This document shows, piece by piece, positions 1 through 8,453 of a stretch of DNA of 8,735 nucleotides. Position 1 is the stretch's first letter. Every line of letters begins with the position of its first letter. Both the position numbers and the translations under genes were made by a program. The notes beneath the pieces were generated by a model. That model searched no databases, had not been told where the DNA came from, and saw only the letters and a list, made by a program, of their open reading frames with translations. This DNA is from Chitinophagales bacterium (GTDB lineage: Bacteria > Bacteroidota > Bacteroidia > Chitinophagales > UBA10324): positions 1-8,735 of the forward strand of contig JACCZZ010000151.1 of the NCBI GenBank assembly GCA_013695715.1, given 5' to 3'.

Positions 1-2
1 AT

Positions 3-335
3 TATTATACTATATCAATTGCCGACAATCCCGGGTTAAATAATCCTGTTAAGGTACCTGCAATGGTGCGAGATCTTGTAATAACTACTTACTTTGAAAT
101 TTACTTGAATAATGGCACTGAAACGAAAACTTTGACGCTGGTATACGACAAAAACAATAAATGGTACCGCATTAAGTTTGCCCCACAGGCAGGTTGCCGC
201 AGGGAAGAATTATGGAAGCGGGTAAATGATGTCCGCAGCTATGAAGAATTATTAAAATCAATGGTAGCGCAAATGGATAATAATCTTAAACTTGATTGCT
301 ACCGTGGCCATGAGGCTGAGGTGATACTTGATTAA
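3..335 (+). CDS. Unrecognised protein, C-terminal 110 residues (5' end outside window)
   Basis: The reading frame is open from the left edge to the TAA at 333-335, so this is the 3' part of a longer gene. The ATG at 63 is only the first internal methionine: the 20 codons before it are open and read like protein (for example ADNPGLNNPVKVPAM). The visible part starts with alternating hydrophobic and polar stretches that look like beta strands (residues about 20-55, including TYFEIYLNN and KTLTLVYDKNNKWYRIKF). It then becomes helical and charged (REELWKRVNDVRSYEELLKSM). There is no membrane segment and I recognise no motif. An intrinsic terminator 21 nt after the stop closes the unit, so it is probably transcribed separately from rimP. 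Reality as a coding sequence is likely from composition and the terminator; function is unknown. Confidence 0.7.
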   Translation, partial: YYTISIADNPGLNNPVKVPAMVRDLVITTYFEIYLNNGTETKTLTLVYDKNNKWYRIKFAPQAGCRREELWKRVNDVRSYEELLKSMVAQMDNNLKLDCYRGHEAEVILD

Positions 336-356
336 GCTAAATTCAAAACCATTTAG

Positions 357-389
357 AAAACCCTTCGTGAGTTCACCGAAGGGTTTTTT
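357..389 (+). terminator. Intrinsic terminator of the left-edge gene
   Basis: CCCTTCG (361-367) pairs with CGAAGGG (377-383). The stem is extended by AAAA (357-360) against TTTT (384-387), giving an 11-bp stem with a 9-nt loop, followed directly by a run of T (384-389). It lies 21 nt after the TAA of the preceding gene. This is a textbook Rho-independent terminator. The A tract on the left arm means it could also work on the other strand, but no gene converges on it here. Confidence 0.9.
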
Positions 390-500
390 ATTGCAATTAC
401 GATCTCATATATTGAAAGTTAAATCTAAGATTAACAATTTGAATGTTATGGTGTGTATTGAATTAGTAAAATTTTGCAAAGTTTTAATTTACGAACCAGA

Positions 501-532
501 TTTGTTTTACACTATTCAATTATTTATCTTTG
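501..532 (+). promoter_or_regulatory. Bacteroidota-type promoter of the rimP-nusA-infB cluster
   Basis: TTTG at 501-504 and TATCTTTG at 525-532 are separated by 20 nt. This fits the known Bacteroidota primary-sigma consensus (-33 TTTG, -7 TAnnTTTG, spacing about 19-21). Transcription would start around 537-541, giving rimP a leader of about 50-55 nt. The site lies downstream of the terminator of the previous gene and upstream of rimP, where a cluster promoter is expected. The same octamer TATCTTTG occurs before uvrA. Confidence 0.75.
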
Positions 533-550
533 TACCGAATGATTTGATTG

Positions 551-580
551 GAGGGGACAGTTAGTCCCCTCTTTTATTTT
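551..580 (+). promoter_or_regulatory. Terminator-like hairpin in the rimP leader (possible attenuator)
   Basis: GAGGGGAC (551-558) pairs perfectly with GTCCCCTC (564-571) around the 5-nt loop AGTTA, and TTTTATTTT (572-580) follows. It has the form of an intrinsic terminator, but it lies about 10 nt after the predicted transcription start and 12 nt before the rimP ATG (592). The upstream gene already has its own terminator at 357-389. An attenuator, a pause or antitermination site, or a 5' stability hairpin are all possible; regulation by RimP, NusA or IF-2 levels would be an inference only. The hairpin is certain from sequence, its role is not. Confidence 0.65.
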
Positions 581-591
581 GAGAGCTTGAG

Positions 592-1044
592 ATGACTAAC
601 CTTGAAAATAGAATTAGAGAGATCCTCGAAAAGGTTCTTAAAGAAAACAATACTTACCTTATAGAATTGAAGGTGCATGCGGGTAGGCTGGTACAGGTTT
701 TTGTAGATCGTGACCCGCACATTACTATTGAAGAATGTGCGTACATCAGCCGCATTCTCGGGAAGGAACTTAACGAAGAATTTCCCTTTTCTGAACAGTA
801 CGCCCTTGAAGTATCATCTCCAGGAATTGGGGAGCCATTTAAAGTATTGCGACAGTATCAAAAATGTTTAGGGCGAGAGGTGGAGGTGTTGATGCTATCC
901 GGAGTAAAAAAAACAGGCACATTGTTGTTTGCAGATGAAGATAAAATAATTCTTGAAGAAACAATTAAATTGAACAAAATAGCTTCTGCTATTCAAATTC
1001 CTTTTTTAGATATTAAATCTACCCACATTATAATTAAATTCTAA
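592..1044 (+). CDS. rimP: Ribosome maturation factor RimP
   Basis: RimP is a cytoplasmic factor that binds the 30S subunit during assembly, near S12, and helps late maturation. This 150-residue protein has the usual length and two-domain plan. The N-terminal alpha/beta domain covers about residues 1-85 and ends in the family signature YALEVSSPGIGEP (residues 70-82), followed by the FKVLRQYQKCLGREVEV segment that opens the small SH3-like C-terminal domain (about 86-150). The stretch VQVFVDRD then TIEECAYISR also fits the family. The ATG at 592 is preferred because the N-terminus aligns in length with the family. It has only a weak purine stretch (GAGAG, 581-585) before it, normal for Bacteroidota. 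It is first of the rimP-nusA-infB cluster, 17 nt before nusA, with a promoter and hairpin upstream. No defect seen. Confidence 0.95.
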   Translation: MTNLENRIREILEKVLKENNTYLIELKVHAGRLVQVFVDRDPHITIEECAYISRILGKELNEEFPFSEQYALEVSSPGIGEPFKVLRQYQKCLGREVEVLMLSGVKKTGTLLFADEDKIILEETIKLNKIASAIQIPFLDIKSTHIIIKF

Positions 1045-1061
1045 TTACTAAATTTCTTGTC

Positions 1062-2309
1062 ATGAACAGTCAAGGCTTAGTTGATTCATTTTCTGAATTT
1101 AAAGATTTCAAGAATATTGACCGACCTACAATGATGAAGGTGCTTGAAGATGTATTTCGCACCCTGCTTCGTAAAAAGTATGGCTCAGATGAAAATTTTG
1201 ACGTAATTGTAAATACGGAAAAAGGAGATCTCGAGATCTGGAGGCGGCGAAATATTGTAGAAGACTTGGCCGTAGAAGATTCAAACACTCAGATTCCGTT
1301 ATCTGAAGCAATAAAGCTGGAGCCAGATTACAGTGTGGGTGAAGAAGCAATCGAGGAGATTACTTTCGAGAGCTTTGGACGGCGGGCCATTCTTACCGCC
1401 AAGCAGACTCTGGCCTCGCGCGTTGCGGAATTGGAAAAAGACGAGCTTTTTAAGAAATATCAGGATAGGGTTGGCGAAATTGTAACTGGGGAGGTATATC
1501 AGGTTTGGAAAAAGGAAACTCTCCTGCTTGATGATGAAGGAAATGAGTTGGTATTGCCGAAAACAGAGCAGATACCTTCTGATTTTTTTAAAAAGGGGGA
1601 TACAGTTAGAGCAGTGGTAAAGGGCGTTGATATGAAAAATAATACCCCTCTCGTGATCTTGTCAAGAAGTGATAACCTGTTTTTATCTAAGCTTCTTGAG
1701 CAGGAAGTACCAGAAATTTTTGATGGCCTTATAACCATCAAAAGGATAGCACGTGAACCTGGCGAGCGTGCAAAGGTAGCGGTTGAATCTTATGACGACA
1801 GAATTGACCCGGTTGGAGCTTGTGTTGGAATGAAAGGATCACGCATTCACGGCATTGTTCGTGAATTGAGAAATGAAAACATTGACATTATAAACTATAC
1901 TAATAACACACAGCTTTTTATTACACGTTCACTAACTCCTTCAAAGATATCTTCTATGGAGATAGACGACGAGAAAAAGCATGCGTTTGTTTATCTAAAA
2001 CCTGATCAGGTATCATTAGCTATAGGAAAAGGAGGCCTCAACATTAAATTGGCCAGTAAGATTACCGGATTTACTATTGATGTATTCCGGGATGTTCAGG
2101 ATGAGGAGTATGATATTGATCTGGAAGAGTTTTCAGATGAGATAGATGACTGGATTATTGATACATTAAAAGGTATCGGTTGCGATACTGCAAAGAGTGT
2201 TCTTGAATTAAACCGCGAGGAACTTGTAAGAAGATCTGATTTGGAAGAAGAAACTATCAATGAGGTTTTACGCATTTTGAAATCTGAATTTGATGAGGCA
2301 GCTAAATAA
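1062..2309 (+). CDS. nusA: Transcription termination/antitermination factor NusA
   Basis: NusA binds RNA polymerase and nascent RNA, promotes pausing and hairpin-dependent termination, and takes part in rRNA antitermination. Visible domains of the 415-residue protein are: the polymerase-binding N-terminal domain (about 1-130, with the conserved GDLEIWRRR stretch); S1 (about 137-202, starting VGEIVTGEVYQV); KH1 (about 233-300, with GERAKVAVES and the loop VGMKGSRI, G256-G259); KH2 (about 305-362, with DQVSLAIGKGGLNIKLAS, G322-G325); and a short helical C-terminal module (about 366-415) resembling one helix-hairpin-helix repeat. It lacks the two acidic repeats of E. coli NusA (495 residues), which is usual outside Proteobacteria. 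Start at ATG 1062, 17 nt after rimP, without a Shine-Dalgarno sequence. Very probably co-transcribed with rimP. Complete and intact. Confidence 0.96.
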   Translation: MNSQGLVDSFSEFKDFKNIDRPTMMKVLEDVFRTLLRKKYGSDENFDVIVNTEKGDLEIWRRRNIVEDLAVEDSNTQIPLSEAIKLEPDYSVGEEAIEEITFESFGRRAILTAKQTLASRVAELEKDELFKKYQDRVGEIVTGEVYQVWKKETLLLDDEGNELVLPKTEQIPSDFFKKGDTVRAVVKGVDMKNNTPLVILSRSDNLFLSKLLEQEVPEIFDGLITIKRIAREPGERAKVAVESYDDRIDPVGACVGMKGSRIHGIVRELRNENIDIINYTNNTQLFITRSLTPSKISSMEIDDEKKHAFVYLKPDQVSLAIGKGGLNIKLASKITGFTIDVFRDVQDEEYDIDLEEFSDEIDDWIIDTLKGIGCDTAKSVLELNREELVRRSDLEEETINEVLRILKSEFDEAAK

Positions 2310-2374
2310 TGATCTGTTGGAAATTGAAGGCTGAAATTTAATAGCACTGCTTAGTTATCACAGATATTTTTCGA

Positions 2375-2409
2375 TATGCAAAGTGATTATTTAATTCGAT
2401 CTTTGCATA
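2375..2409. promoter_or_regulatory. Inverted repeat with promoter-like octamer before infB
   Basis: TATGCAAAG (2375-2383) and CTTTGCATA (2401-2409) form a perfect 9-bp inverted repeat with a 17-nt AT-rich spacer. It lies in the 130-nt gap between nusA and infB. The right arm overlaps GATCTTTG (2398-2405), which matches the Bacteroidota -7 element TAnnTTTG at all but the first base. I see no matching TTTG at the -33 distance, so an internal infB promoter is only a weak call. If real, transcription would start near 2411. The repeat may instead be a protein-binding site, or an RNA hairpin in a read-through transcript. No T tract follows, so it is not a terminator. Confidence 0.4.
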
Positions 2410-2439
2410 GTAAATCTTATAGGGAGAACAATAAAATAG

Positions 2440-5391
2440 ATGGCCGAAGTAATAACATCGGAAGTTAGAATTCAGACAGTAGCGAAGGAGCTTAATGTCA
2501 GTTACACACATTTAATCGAACATCTTCAGAAAAAAGGTTTTCCGGTTGAAAATAAACCTACTATTAAAATAAGTAAGGATATGCATGATCTGCTGTTAAA
2601 AGATTTTCAGCAGGATCGTGCCGATAAATTGCAGGCTGATAAGATTAGTCTTGGCGCATCAAAGCTAATTGATAAGGAAAAAGATAAAGAAATTGTCTTC
2701 ACTAAAAAGAAGCCTGAATCGGAAACTGAATTCCTTATTAAGAATTTACCTCCGGCAGAAAAGAAAGTACCTTCTAAAGAAAAAACAGATAAGGTAGATG
2801 AGCTGGAGAAAGAAAAGCACCAAAACTTTATAGAAGCTCCACGGGCAAAGGTGGCTCCACTTGAAGGTCCCAAGGTTGTAGGTAACATTGATCTTGATAA
2901 GCTTGACCCAAAAACAAGAACAGACCCTAAAATTTCATTTTCGGACATAATACAACCAGTTGCAAACAATGCTACTGTGGAACCGCATATGGTTGAAAGT
3001 CCTCCTGCTGAGCACTTCTCTGATGAACAGCAGCACACTCTTACACCTCCGGTTGAAGCACCAGTGCCTATAGAAGATGTTCCCATGGAAACTCCTTCTC
3101 CAGTTGAAGAACCAGTTGAAGAAAAACAGCAAAATATAATTAAACCTGTAGCAGCAGAGAATGGCAAGTCTGATCAACCTGAACCGCCTGTTCAAGAGGT
3201 TCAAAAAACAGAATATGAAAAACTTGATGGCCCAAAAGTTATAGGAAAAGTTGACCTGGGAACTATCAAAAGTAAACCGGTTGATTATTCTGATATAATA
3301 AAAGCTGGCAAGGATAGAAAACAACGTAAGCGAATTTATACCTCCGACCGAACTCCCACTCCCCGCACAGTCGCACCTCCGGATGGTAACAGGCCAGTAG
3401 ATCGGCCTATGATTAACAGGGATGAAAGGCGGCCTCCTATTAGAAGAGATATTCTGAAACGCACCCCTGTCCGTGGTAATGAGACCCAGGAAGTATCTGC
3501 CAAAGAGATCCAGGAAAAAATCAGGGAAACGATGGCCCGCCTTGGCGGTACTACAAAAGGTAAAAGCGCTAAAGCAAAATATAGAAGGCTGAAAAGAGAG
3601 GAGGCTACAACAGGGGGAGATGCAGTTAATGAAGGAAAAAAGGTTGTTCACGTTACAGAATTTATTTCCGTTGCTGAGCTTGCCAGCTTGCTGGATGTGC
3701 CGGTTACAGAGGCAATCAAAACATGCCTTAATCTCGGAATCATGGTTTCAATAAATCAGCGGCTTGACGCTGAAATTATTGAGTTGGTAGCCCATGAATT
3801 TGGAAGTGATGTTCAATTTATAAGTTTAGAAGAACAAGATGAATTTGAGGAAGAAGAGGAAGATGCCCCTGAAGAACTGGAACCTCGCGCCCCAATAGTT
3901 ACTATCATGGGGCATGTAGATCATGGGAAAACATCCTTGCTTGACTACATCCGCCAATCAAACGTAGTGGCGGGAGAAAAGGGCGGCATAACGCAGCACA
4001 TAGGTGCTTACGAAGTAGAAATTAGTTCAGACAAAAAGATCACCTTTCTTGATACTCCCGGTCATGAGGCGTTTACTGCCATGCGTGCGCGTGGAGCCAA
4101 ACTCACAGACATTGCCGTAATAGTAATATCAGCTGATGATAGCGTGATGCCACAAACTAAAGAGGCCATCAGTCATGCTCAGGCCGCGGGGGTTCCAATG
4201 ATTTTCTCTTTTAATAAGATGGATAAGCCGGCGGCTAATGCCGAAAACATCAGGCAACAATTAGCAAGCATGAATATATTGGTAGAGGAGTGGGGTGGCA
4301 AATTCCAGTCGCAGGAAATCTCTGCTAAAAGTGGTATGGGTGTACCTCAATTGTTGGAAAAAATTCTTTTGGAGGCGGAACTGCTCGACCTTAAAGCAAA
4401 TCCTGATAAACTTTCTATTGGAACTGTGATTGAAGCCACCCTTGATAAAGGGCGGGGTTATGTTGCAACATTGCTTGTACAGGAAGGAACACTTGACCAG
4501 GGAGACGTTATTGCCGCAGGAAGTCACTTTGCCCGTGTAAAAGCTATGTTTAATGAGCGTGGACAGCGTATACATACTGCAGGACCTTCTACACCGGTTC
4601 TTGTTCTGGGTTTAGATGGCGCTCCGCAGGCAGGAGAAAAATTCAAAGAATTTGAAGATGAACAGGAAGCCAAGCAAGTTGCCTATAAGCGACAACAGAT
4701 CTTGCGTGAACAAGGCATCCGTACTAAGAAGCATATTACCTTAGATGAAATTGGCCGCCGCTTAGCCTTAGGTAAATTCAAAGAGCTGAATGTAATTGTG
4801 AAAGCTGATTTTGATGGATCAGTCGAAGCTTTGACCGATTCATTACAAAAATTATCCACTGCTGAAATAGTAGTAAACGTAGTGCATAAAGCCGTTGGGC
4901 AGATCACAGAATCAGATGTGCTGCTGGCCTCTGCCTCTGACGCTATTATTATTGGCTTCCAGGTAAGGCCTTCTATCAGCGCACGGAAAATTGCCGAAAA
5001 AGAAAACATTGAAATACGGCTTTACTCTATAATCTACGATGCAATAGACGAGCTGAAGAGTGCAATGGAAGGTATGCTGGAGCCTAAGATTGAAGAGAAG
5101 ATTGTTGGCTACGCTGAAGTGCGCGAAGTATTTAAAGTGACTAAAGTAGGTACTGTTGCAGGCTGCTTCATGACTGAAGGTAAAATAAGTCGCAACACCA
5201 AAATACGGCTTATCCGCGAAGGTATTGTTACCTATTCAGGTGAGCTGTCATCACTTAAACGGTTCAAAGACGATGTAAAAGAGGTAACATCAGGTCAGGA
5301 TTGTGGAATTGCGATAAAAAACTTCAATGATATTAAAGTAGGCGATTTTATTGAGGGGTATGAAGAAACAGAAGTAAAGAGAACACTCTGA
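2440..5391 (+). CDS. infB: Translation initiation factor IF-2
   Basis: IF-2 is the cytoplasmic GTPase that brings fMet-tRNA to the 30S subunit and promotes 50S joining. The 983-residue protein has an IF2N-type helical domain at about 5-55 ([20 protein letters not shown]), then a long K/E/P-rich linker of about 350 residues with an internal repeat. A second IF2N-type domain follows (about 405-457). The G domain shows every GTPase motif: G1 GHVDHGKT (491-498), the switch [13 protein letters not shown]3 DTPGHEAF (538-545), G4 NKMD (592-595) and G5 SAKSG (628-632). Domains II, III and the tRNA-binding C2 domain follow to the end. The linker explains a length above E. coli IF-2 (890). The ATG at 2440 has AGGGAG at 2421-2426, 13 nt away, too far for a classical Shine-Dalgarno site. 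It lies 130 nt after nusA and converges with uvrA. Confidence 0.97.
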   Translation: MAEVITSEVRIQTVAKELNVSYTHLIEHLQKKGFPVENKPTIKISKDMHDLLLKDFQQDRADKLQADKISLGASKLIDKEKDKEIVFTKKKPESETEFLIKNLPPAEKKVPSKEKTDKVDELEKEKHQNFIEAPRAKVAPLEGPKVVGNIDLDKLDPKTRTDPKISFSDIIQPVANNATVEPHMVESPPAEHFSDEQQHTLTPPVEAPVPIEDVPMETPSPVEEPVEEKQQNIIKPVAAENGKSDQPEPPVQEVQKTEYEKLDGPKVIGKVDLGTIKSKPVDYSDIIKAGKDRKQRKRIYTSDRTPTPRTVAPPDGNRPVDRPMINRDERRPPIRRDILKRTPVRGNETQEVSAKEIQEKIRETMARLGGTTKGKSAKAKYRRLKREEATTGGDAVNEGKKVVHVTEFISVAELASLLDVPVTEAIKTCLNLGIMVSINQRLDAEIIELVAHEFGSDVQFISLEEQDEFEEEEEDAPEELEPRAPIVTIMGHVDHGKTSLLDYIRQSNVVAGEKGGITQHIGAYEVEISSDKKITFLDTPGHEAFTAMRARGAKLTDIAVIVISADDSVMPQTKEAISHAQAAGVPMIFSFNKMDKPAANAENIRQQLASMNILVEEWGGKFQSQEISAKSGMGVPQLLEKILLEAELLDLKANPDKLSIGTVIEATLDKGRGYVATLLVQEGTLDQGDVIAAGSHFARVKAMFNERGQRIHTAGPSTPVLVLGLDGAPQAGEKFKEFEDEQEAKQVAYKRQQILREQGIRTKKHITLDEIGRRLALGKFKELNVIVKADFDGSVEALTDSLQKLSTAEIVVNVVHKAVGQITESDVLLASASDAIIIGFQVRPSISARKIAEKENIEIRLYSIIYDAIDELKSAMEGMLEPKIEEKIVGYAEVREVFKVTKVGTVAGCFMTEGKISRNTKIRLIREGIVTYSGELSSLKRFKDDVKEVTSGQDCGIAIKNFNDIKVGDFIEGYEETEVKRTL
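2860..2952 (+). repeat. IF-2 linker repeat, copy 1
   Basis: Codes for IF-2 residues 141-171, beginning [15 protein letters not shown] and ending SDII. It matches copy 2 in the pattern L-x-GPKV-x-G-x-x-DL followed by SDII. The match is at protein level. This copy is about five residues longer in the middle. Confidence 0.65.
3223..3300 (+). repeat. IF-2 linker repeat, copy 2
   Basis: Codes for IF-2 residues 262-287, beginning [15 protein letters not shown] and ending SDII. The copies are separated by 90 residues rich in P, E, V and Q. They look like short linear motifs in an otherwise disordered linker rather than a folded domain. Confidence 0.65.
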
Positions 5392-5482
5392 TTATGATTA
5401 AGTGAGATTACAAATACCTAAGTGCCGTGTTGCTGTTCAAAGGTTAGAAGACGTAGTATTTTCTTCCCCAAAGTTATAACTA

Positions 5483-8371
5483 CTATACCAGCCTTAGCTC
5501 TCTCTTCAAGAACTCCCCCGTATAGCTTTTCGTATTGCGTACTACCTCCTCCGGCGTTCCCTCTGCCACAATGTAACCTCCGCCTTCACCACCTTCAGGA
5601 CCAAGATCAATGATGTGGTCGGAAAGTTTAATAACATCAAGATTGTGTTCAATGATTAAGACCGTATTACCTTTATCAACAAGTTTGCTAAGCACCTCCA
5701 TCAGCACACGGATGTCTTCGAAGTGAAGACCAGTAGTTGGTTCGTCAAGAATGTAAAAAGTCTGTCCTGTATCTTTCTTCGAGAGCTCTGTTGAGAGCTT
5801 CACACGTTGGGCTTCACCCCCGCTTAAGGTGGTGGCCTGCTGACCGAGCCTGATGTAGCCAAGTCCAACGTCCTGCATGGTTTTTATCTTGCGATAAATC
5901 TTCGGCATGTTTTCGAAAAATGTCACTGCATCATCAACGGTCATCTCCAGAACATCGCTGATAGATTTTCCGCGATAGCGCACCTCAAGCGTTTCGCGGT
6001 TGTAACGCTTGCCCATGCATTTTTCACATTCGACATAAACATCAGGCAGAAAATTCATCTCTATCAACCTCATGCCGCCACCCTGGCACTCCTCGCATCG
6101 TCCGCCTTTTACATTAAATGAAAAACGGCCGGTCTTATATCCACGTATCTTCGATTCCGGCAATTGGGCAAACAGATCGCGGATGTCTGTGAATACTGTA
6201 ATATATGTTGCCGGGTTAGATCGTGGTGTTCTTCCAATAGGCGACTGATCAATTTCAATCACCTTATCGAGCAACTTTAGTCCCTCTACCGATCGATAAG
6301 CAAGCGGCTTTTTTCTGGAGTTATAAAAATATTGATTTAAGATAGGGTAAAGAGTCTCTGTAATCAGGGTTGATTTGCCGCTTCCGGAAACCCCCGTGAT
6401 ACAAATCAACTTGCCAAGCGGAAGAGTTGCAGAAATATCTTTTAGATTATTTCCTGATGCTCCGACTAAATGTAAAGATTTACCGTTTCCTTCGCGTCGT
6501 TTCACCGGCACTTGAATCTCCTTTCTTCCTGCCAGGTAATCTACAGTAATGGTAGTCTGTCCGTTAAATTCTGAGGGTACACCTTCTGAAACAATAAAAC
6601 CGCCATGCTCCCCCGCGCCAGGCCCGAGGTCAATGATGTGATCTGCGGCAAGCATGATGTCTTTATCGTGCTCCACAACCAGCACACTGTTGCCAACCGC
6701 AGTAAGCTCACGCAAGGCTTTAATAAGTCTTTGATTATCGCGCTGATGAAGGCCGATACTTGGCTCGTCAAGGATGTAGGTGATTCCTACAAGCTGCGAA
6801 CCGATCTGTGTAGCCAGACGAATGCGCTGTGACTCACCGCCGGAGAGCGAGCGCGAAGGCCGGTTCAATGCAAGATATTCAAGACCCACATCCATTAGAA
6901 AGCTTATGCGTGAGCGGATCTCTTTCACTACCTCTCGACCGATCTGCAACTGTCTGTCAGACAGATGATGCTCCAGATCATCAAACCATTGTTGGAGATC
7001 GGTGATGCTCATGTTTGATAGCTCCGCAATATTCTTTTCATGAATTCGAAAGAAAAGAGATTCTTGTTTTAGTCTCGAGCCCTTGCAGACAGGACATGGC
7101 ACAGCGTCCATAAATTCTTCAGCCCAGCGGCGCAATCCATCCGATGCAGAGTCGCGGTAATAACGGTAGATCATATTCACCAGCCCTTCAAACTCGGTGG
7201 AATAGGATCCTGCGGCATCATCGAAGTTCAAGGAGACGTCCACCTTTTCCTCTTTTGATCCGTAAAGAATCATGTTCAACGCTTCCTTTGGTATCTTATT
7301 TATCGGAGTAGCAAGCGTGAATTTATTTTTAACGGCTATGGCACGCACCTGCTGATAGATGAAGTTATCACGCACCTCGCCAAGGGGTACAATTCCCCCT
7401 TCGTTAATGCTTTTTGAATCATCAGGGATGATCACACTCCTGTTAATCTCATACACAAATCCTAATCCTTTGCAGTGGGAGCATGCGCCATAAGGGGAGT
7501 TGAAAGAGAAAGTATTTGGTGAGGGCTCATCATATGAAATTCCGGATGTTGGATCCATTAAGGTTTTACTGAAGTTGAACGCTTTACTTTCATCATCAGC
7601 CATAATCACCATGATGATACCTTTCCCCATCTTCAGCGTAAGAGCAACAGATTTTTGAAGGCGATCAAATGATTTTTCCGATACATCAAGCCGGTCTATG
7701 ACCGCCTCAAGGTCGTGAACCTTATAGCGGTCTACCTGCAACTTCTCTTTGAGATCCGTGATGACACCATCAATGCGCACCTTTAAATACCCCTGCTTTC
7801 GAATCTGTTCGAACAATTCACGGTAGTGACCTTTTCTGCCACGTACGAGGGGAGCACACAGTAGAATCTTTTCACCTTTAAAATTTTCTTTAATATGACT
7901 GATGATCTGCTCTTCGGTGTAGTGCACCATTTTTTCACCAGTCTCATAGGAATAAGCATCGGCAGCACGGGCAAAGAGCAGCCGCATAAAATCATAAATC
8001 TCAGTGATGGTGCCGACCGTAGAACGCGGGTTCTTGTTAACGGTCTTTTGTTCAATGGAAATAACCGGGCTCAATCCGGTAATCTGATCAACATCAGGTC
8101 GCTCAAGATCACCTAAGAATTGCCGTGCATATGAGGAAAAGCTTTCCATGTATCGGCGCTGCCCTTCGGCATAAATGGTATCGAAAGCAAGAGATGACTT
8201 TCCGCTGCCGCTGATGCCTGTGATGACAACAAGCTTGTTCCTTGGTATTCTTACATCAATATTTTTTAGGTTGTGCACGCGGGCGCCGAGCACTTCCAGG
8301 AATTCTATCTCTGGATTGCTGACTTGAGGGATGGCAGCTTTAGCTTTATTTTGAGATGGCGCTTCAGGCAT
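5483..8371 (-). CDS. uvrA: Excinuclease ABC subunit A (UvrA)
   Basis: UvrA is the ABC-type ATPase dimer that finds bulky DNA damage and loads UvrB in nucleotide excision repair. The 962-residue protein is full length. Walker A1 is GISGSGKSS (52-60); the UvrB-binding and insertion region follows (about 120-420), with [12 protein letters not shown]. Signature 1 is LSGGESQ (509-515) with [11 protein letters not shown] after it. Walker A2 is GVSGSGKST (660-668) and signature 2 is LSGGEAQ (849-855), followed by [10 protein letters not shown]. The C-terminal zinc module is intact (C759, C762, C782, C785). The first zinc site is not: the usual first CPxC pair reads D273-P-T-S276, while C297/C300 remain, as do C426/C429. 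ATG 8371 gives a 22-residue extension before the conserved core ([14 protein letters not shown]); no nearby alternative ATG exists. It converges on infB with a 91-bp gap and no clear shared terminator. Confidence 0.97.
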   Translation of the reverse strand: MPEAPSQNKAKAAIPQVSNPEIEFLEVLGARVHNLKNIDVRIPRNKLVVITGISGSGKSSLAFDTIYAEGQRRYMESFSSYARQFLGDLERPDVDQITGLSPVISIEQKTVNKNPRSTVGTITEIYDFMRLLFARAADAYSYETGEKMVHYTEEQIISHIKENFKGEKILLCAPLVRGRKGHYRELFEQIRKQGYLKVRIDGVITDLKEKLQVDRYKVHDLEAVIDRLDVSEKSFDRLQKSVALTLKMGKGIIMVIMADDESKAFNFSKTLMDPTSGISYDEPSPNTFSFNSPYGACSHCKGLGFVYEINRSVIIPDDSKSINEGGIVPLGEVRDNFIYQQVRAIAVKNKFTLATPINKIPKEALNMILYGSKEEKVDVSLNFDDAAGSYSTEFEGLVNMIYRYYRDSASDGLRRWAEEFMDAVPCPVCKGSRLKQESLFFRIHEKNIAELSNMSITDLQQWFDDLEHHLSDRQLQIGREVVKEIRSRISFLMDVGLEYLALNRPSRSLSGGESQRIRLATQIGSQLVGITYILDEPSIGLHQRDNQRLIKALRELTAVGNSVLVVEHDKDIMLAADHIIDLGPGAGEHGGFIVSEGVPSEFNGQTTITVDYLAGRKEIQVPVKRREGNGKSLHLVGASGNNLKDISATLPLGKLICITGVSGSGKSTLITETLYPILNQYFYNSRKKPLAYRSVEGLKLLDKVIEIDQSPIGRTPRSNPATYITVFTDIRDLFAQLPESKIRGYKTGRFSFNVKGGRCEECQGGGMRLIEMNFLPDVYVECEKCMGKRYNRETLEVRYRGKSISDVLEMTVDDAVTFFENMPKIYRKIKTMQDVGLGYIRLGQQATTLSGGEAQRVKLSTELSKKDTGQTFYILDEPTTGLHFEDIRVLMEVLSKLVDKGNTVLIIEHNLDVIKLSDHIIDLGPEGGEGGGYIVAEGTPEEVVRNTKSYTGEFLKRELRLV

Positions 8372-8382
8372 AAAAAAGCGCG

Positions 8383-8390
8383 CAAAGATA
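8383..8390 (-). promoter_or_regulatory. Promoter -7 element of uvrA
   Basis: On the minus strand TATCTTTG (8390 to 8383) matches TAnnTTTG exactly and is identical to the rimP octamer. It ends only 11 nt before the uvrA ATG (8371). With the usual distance, transcription would start near 8374-8379, leaving a leader of only a few nucleotides. No clear TTTG is present at the -33 distance, so strength is uncertain. Confidence 0.55.
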
Positions 8391-8420
8391 CAGCAAAAAG
8401 GCAGGGAAGTAAGATAAGTT

Positions 8421-8433
8421 CAGAGATACTCTG
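8421..8433. other. Small inverted repeat upstream of uvrA
   Basis: CAGAG (8421-8425) and CTCTG (8429-8433) form a perfect 5-bp inverted repeat around ATA, between the end of the FISUMP gene and the uvrA promoter element. No T tract follows on either strand, so terminator function is doubtful. It would lie about 50 bp upstream of the uvrA start of transcription and could be an operator, or chance. The 82-bp gap shows no better terminator for the gene upstream. Confidence 0.3.
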
Positions 8434-8453
8434 CACACATCGGATAGTAAGAC

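Noticed and set aside
328..564. Open frame of 78 codons starting with TTG and overlapping the end of the left-edge gene
   Set aside because: It runs through a strong terminator, the promoter and the rimP leader hairpin, and its sequence resembles no protein; it is chance.
1226..1239. Perfect 14-nt palindrome AGATCTCGAGATCT inside nusA
   Set aside because: It encodes part of the conserved NusA segment GDLEIWRRR, so the protein sequence explains it; no sign that it acts as a site.
2607..3651. Long minus-strand open frames of 186 and 238 codons inside infB
   Set aside because: They are antisense to the K/E/P-rich linker of IF-2. The biased composition keeps stops rare, and the translations are low-complexity S/G/F/C-rich sequence without domain character.
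7783..8055. Out-of-frame 90-codon open frame within uvrA, and similar ones on both strands of uvrA
   Set aside because: uvrA itself is full length with all motifs in the main frame; these are shadows without start signals or recognisable content.
8421..8433. CAGAG-ATA-CTCTG as a LexA-type SOS box for uvrA
   Set aside because: The arms are short, the site lies far upstream of the promoter element, and it does not match a LexA box I know. Kept only as a low-confidence inverted repeat.
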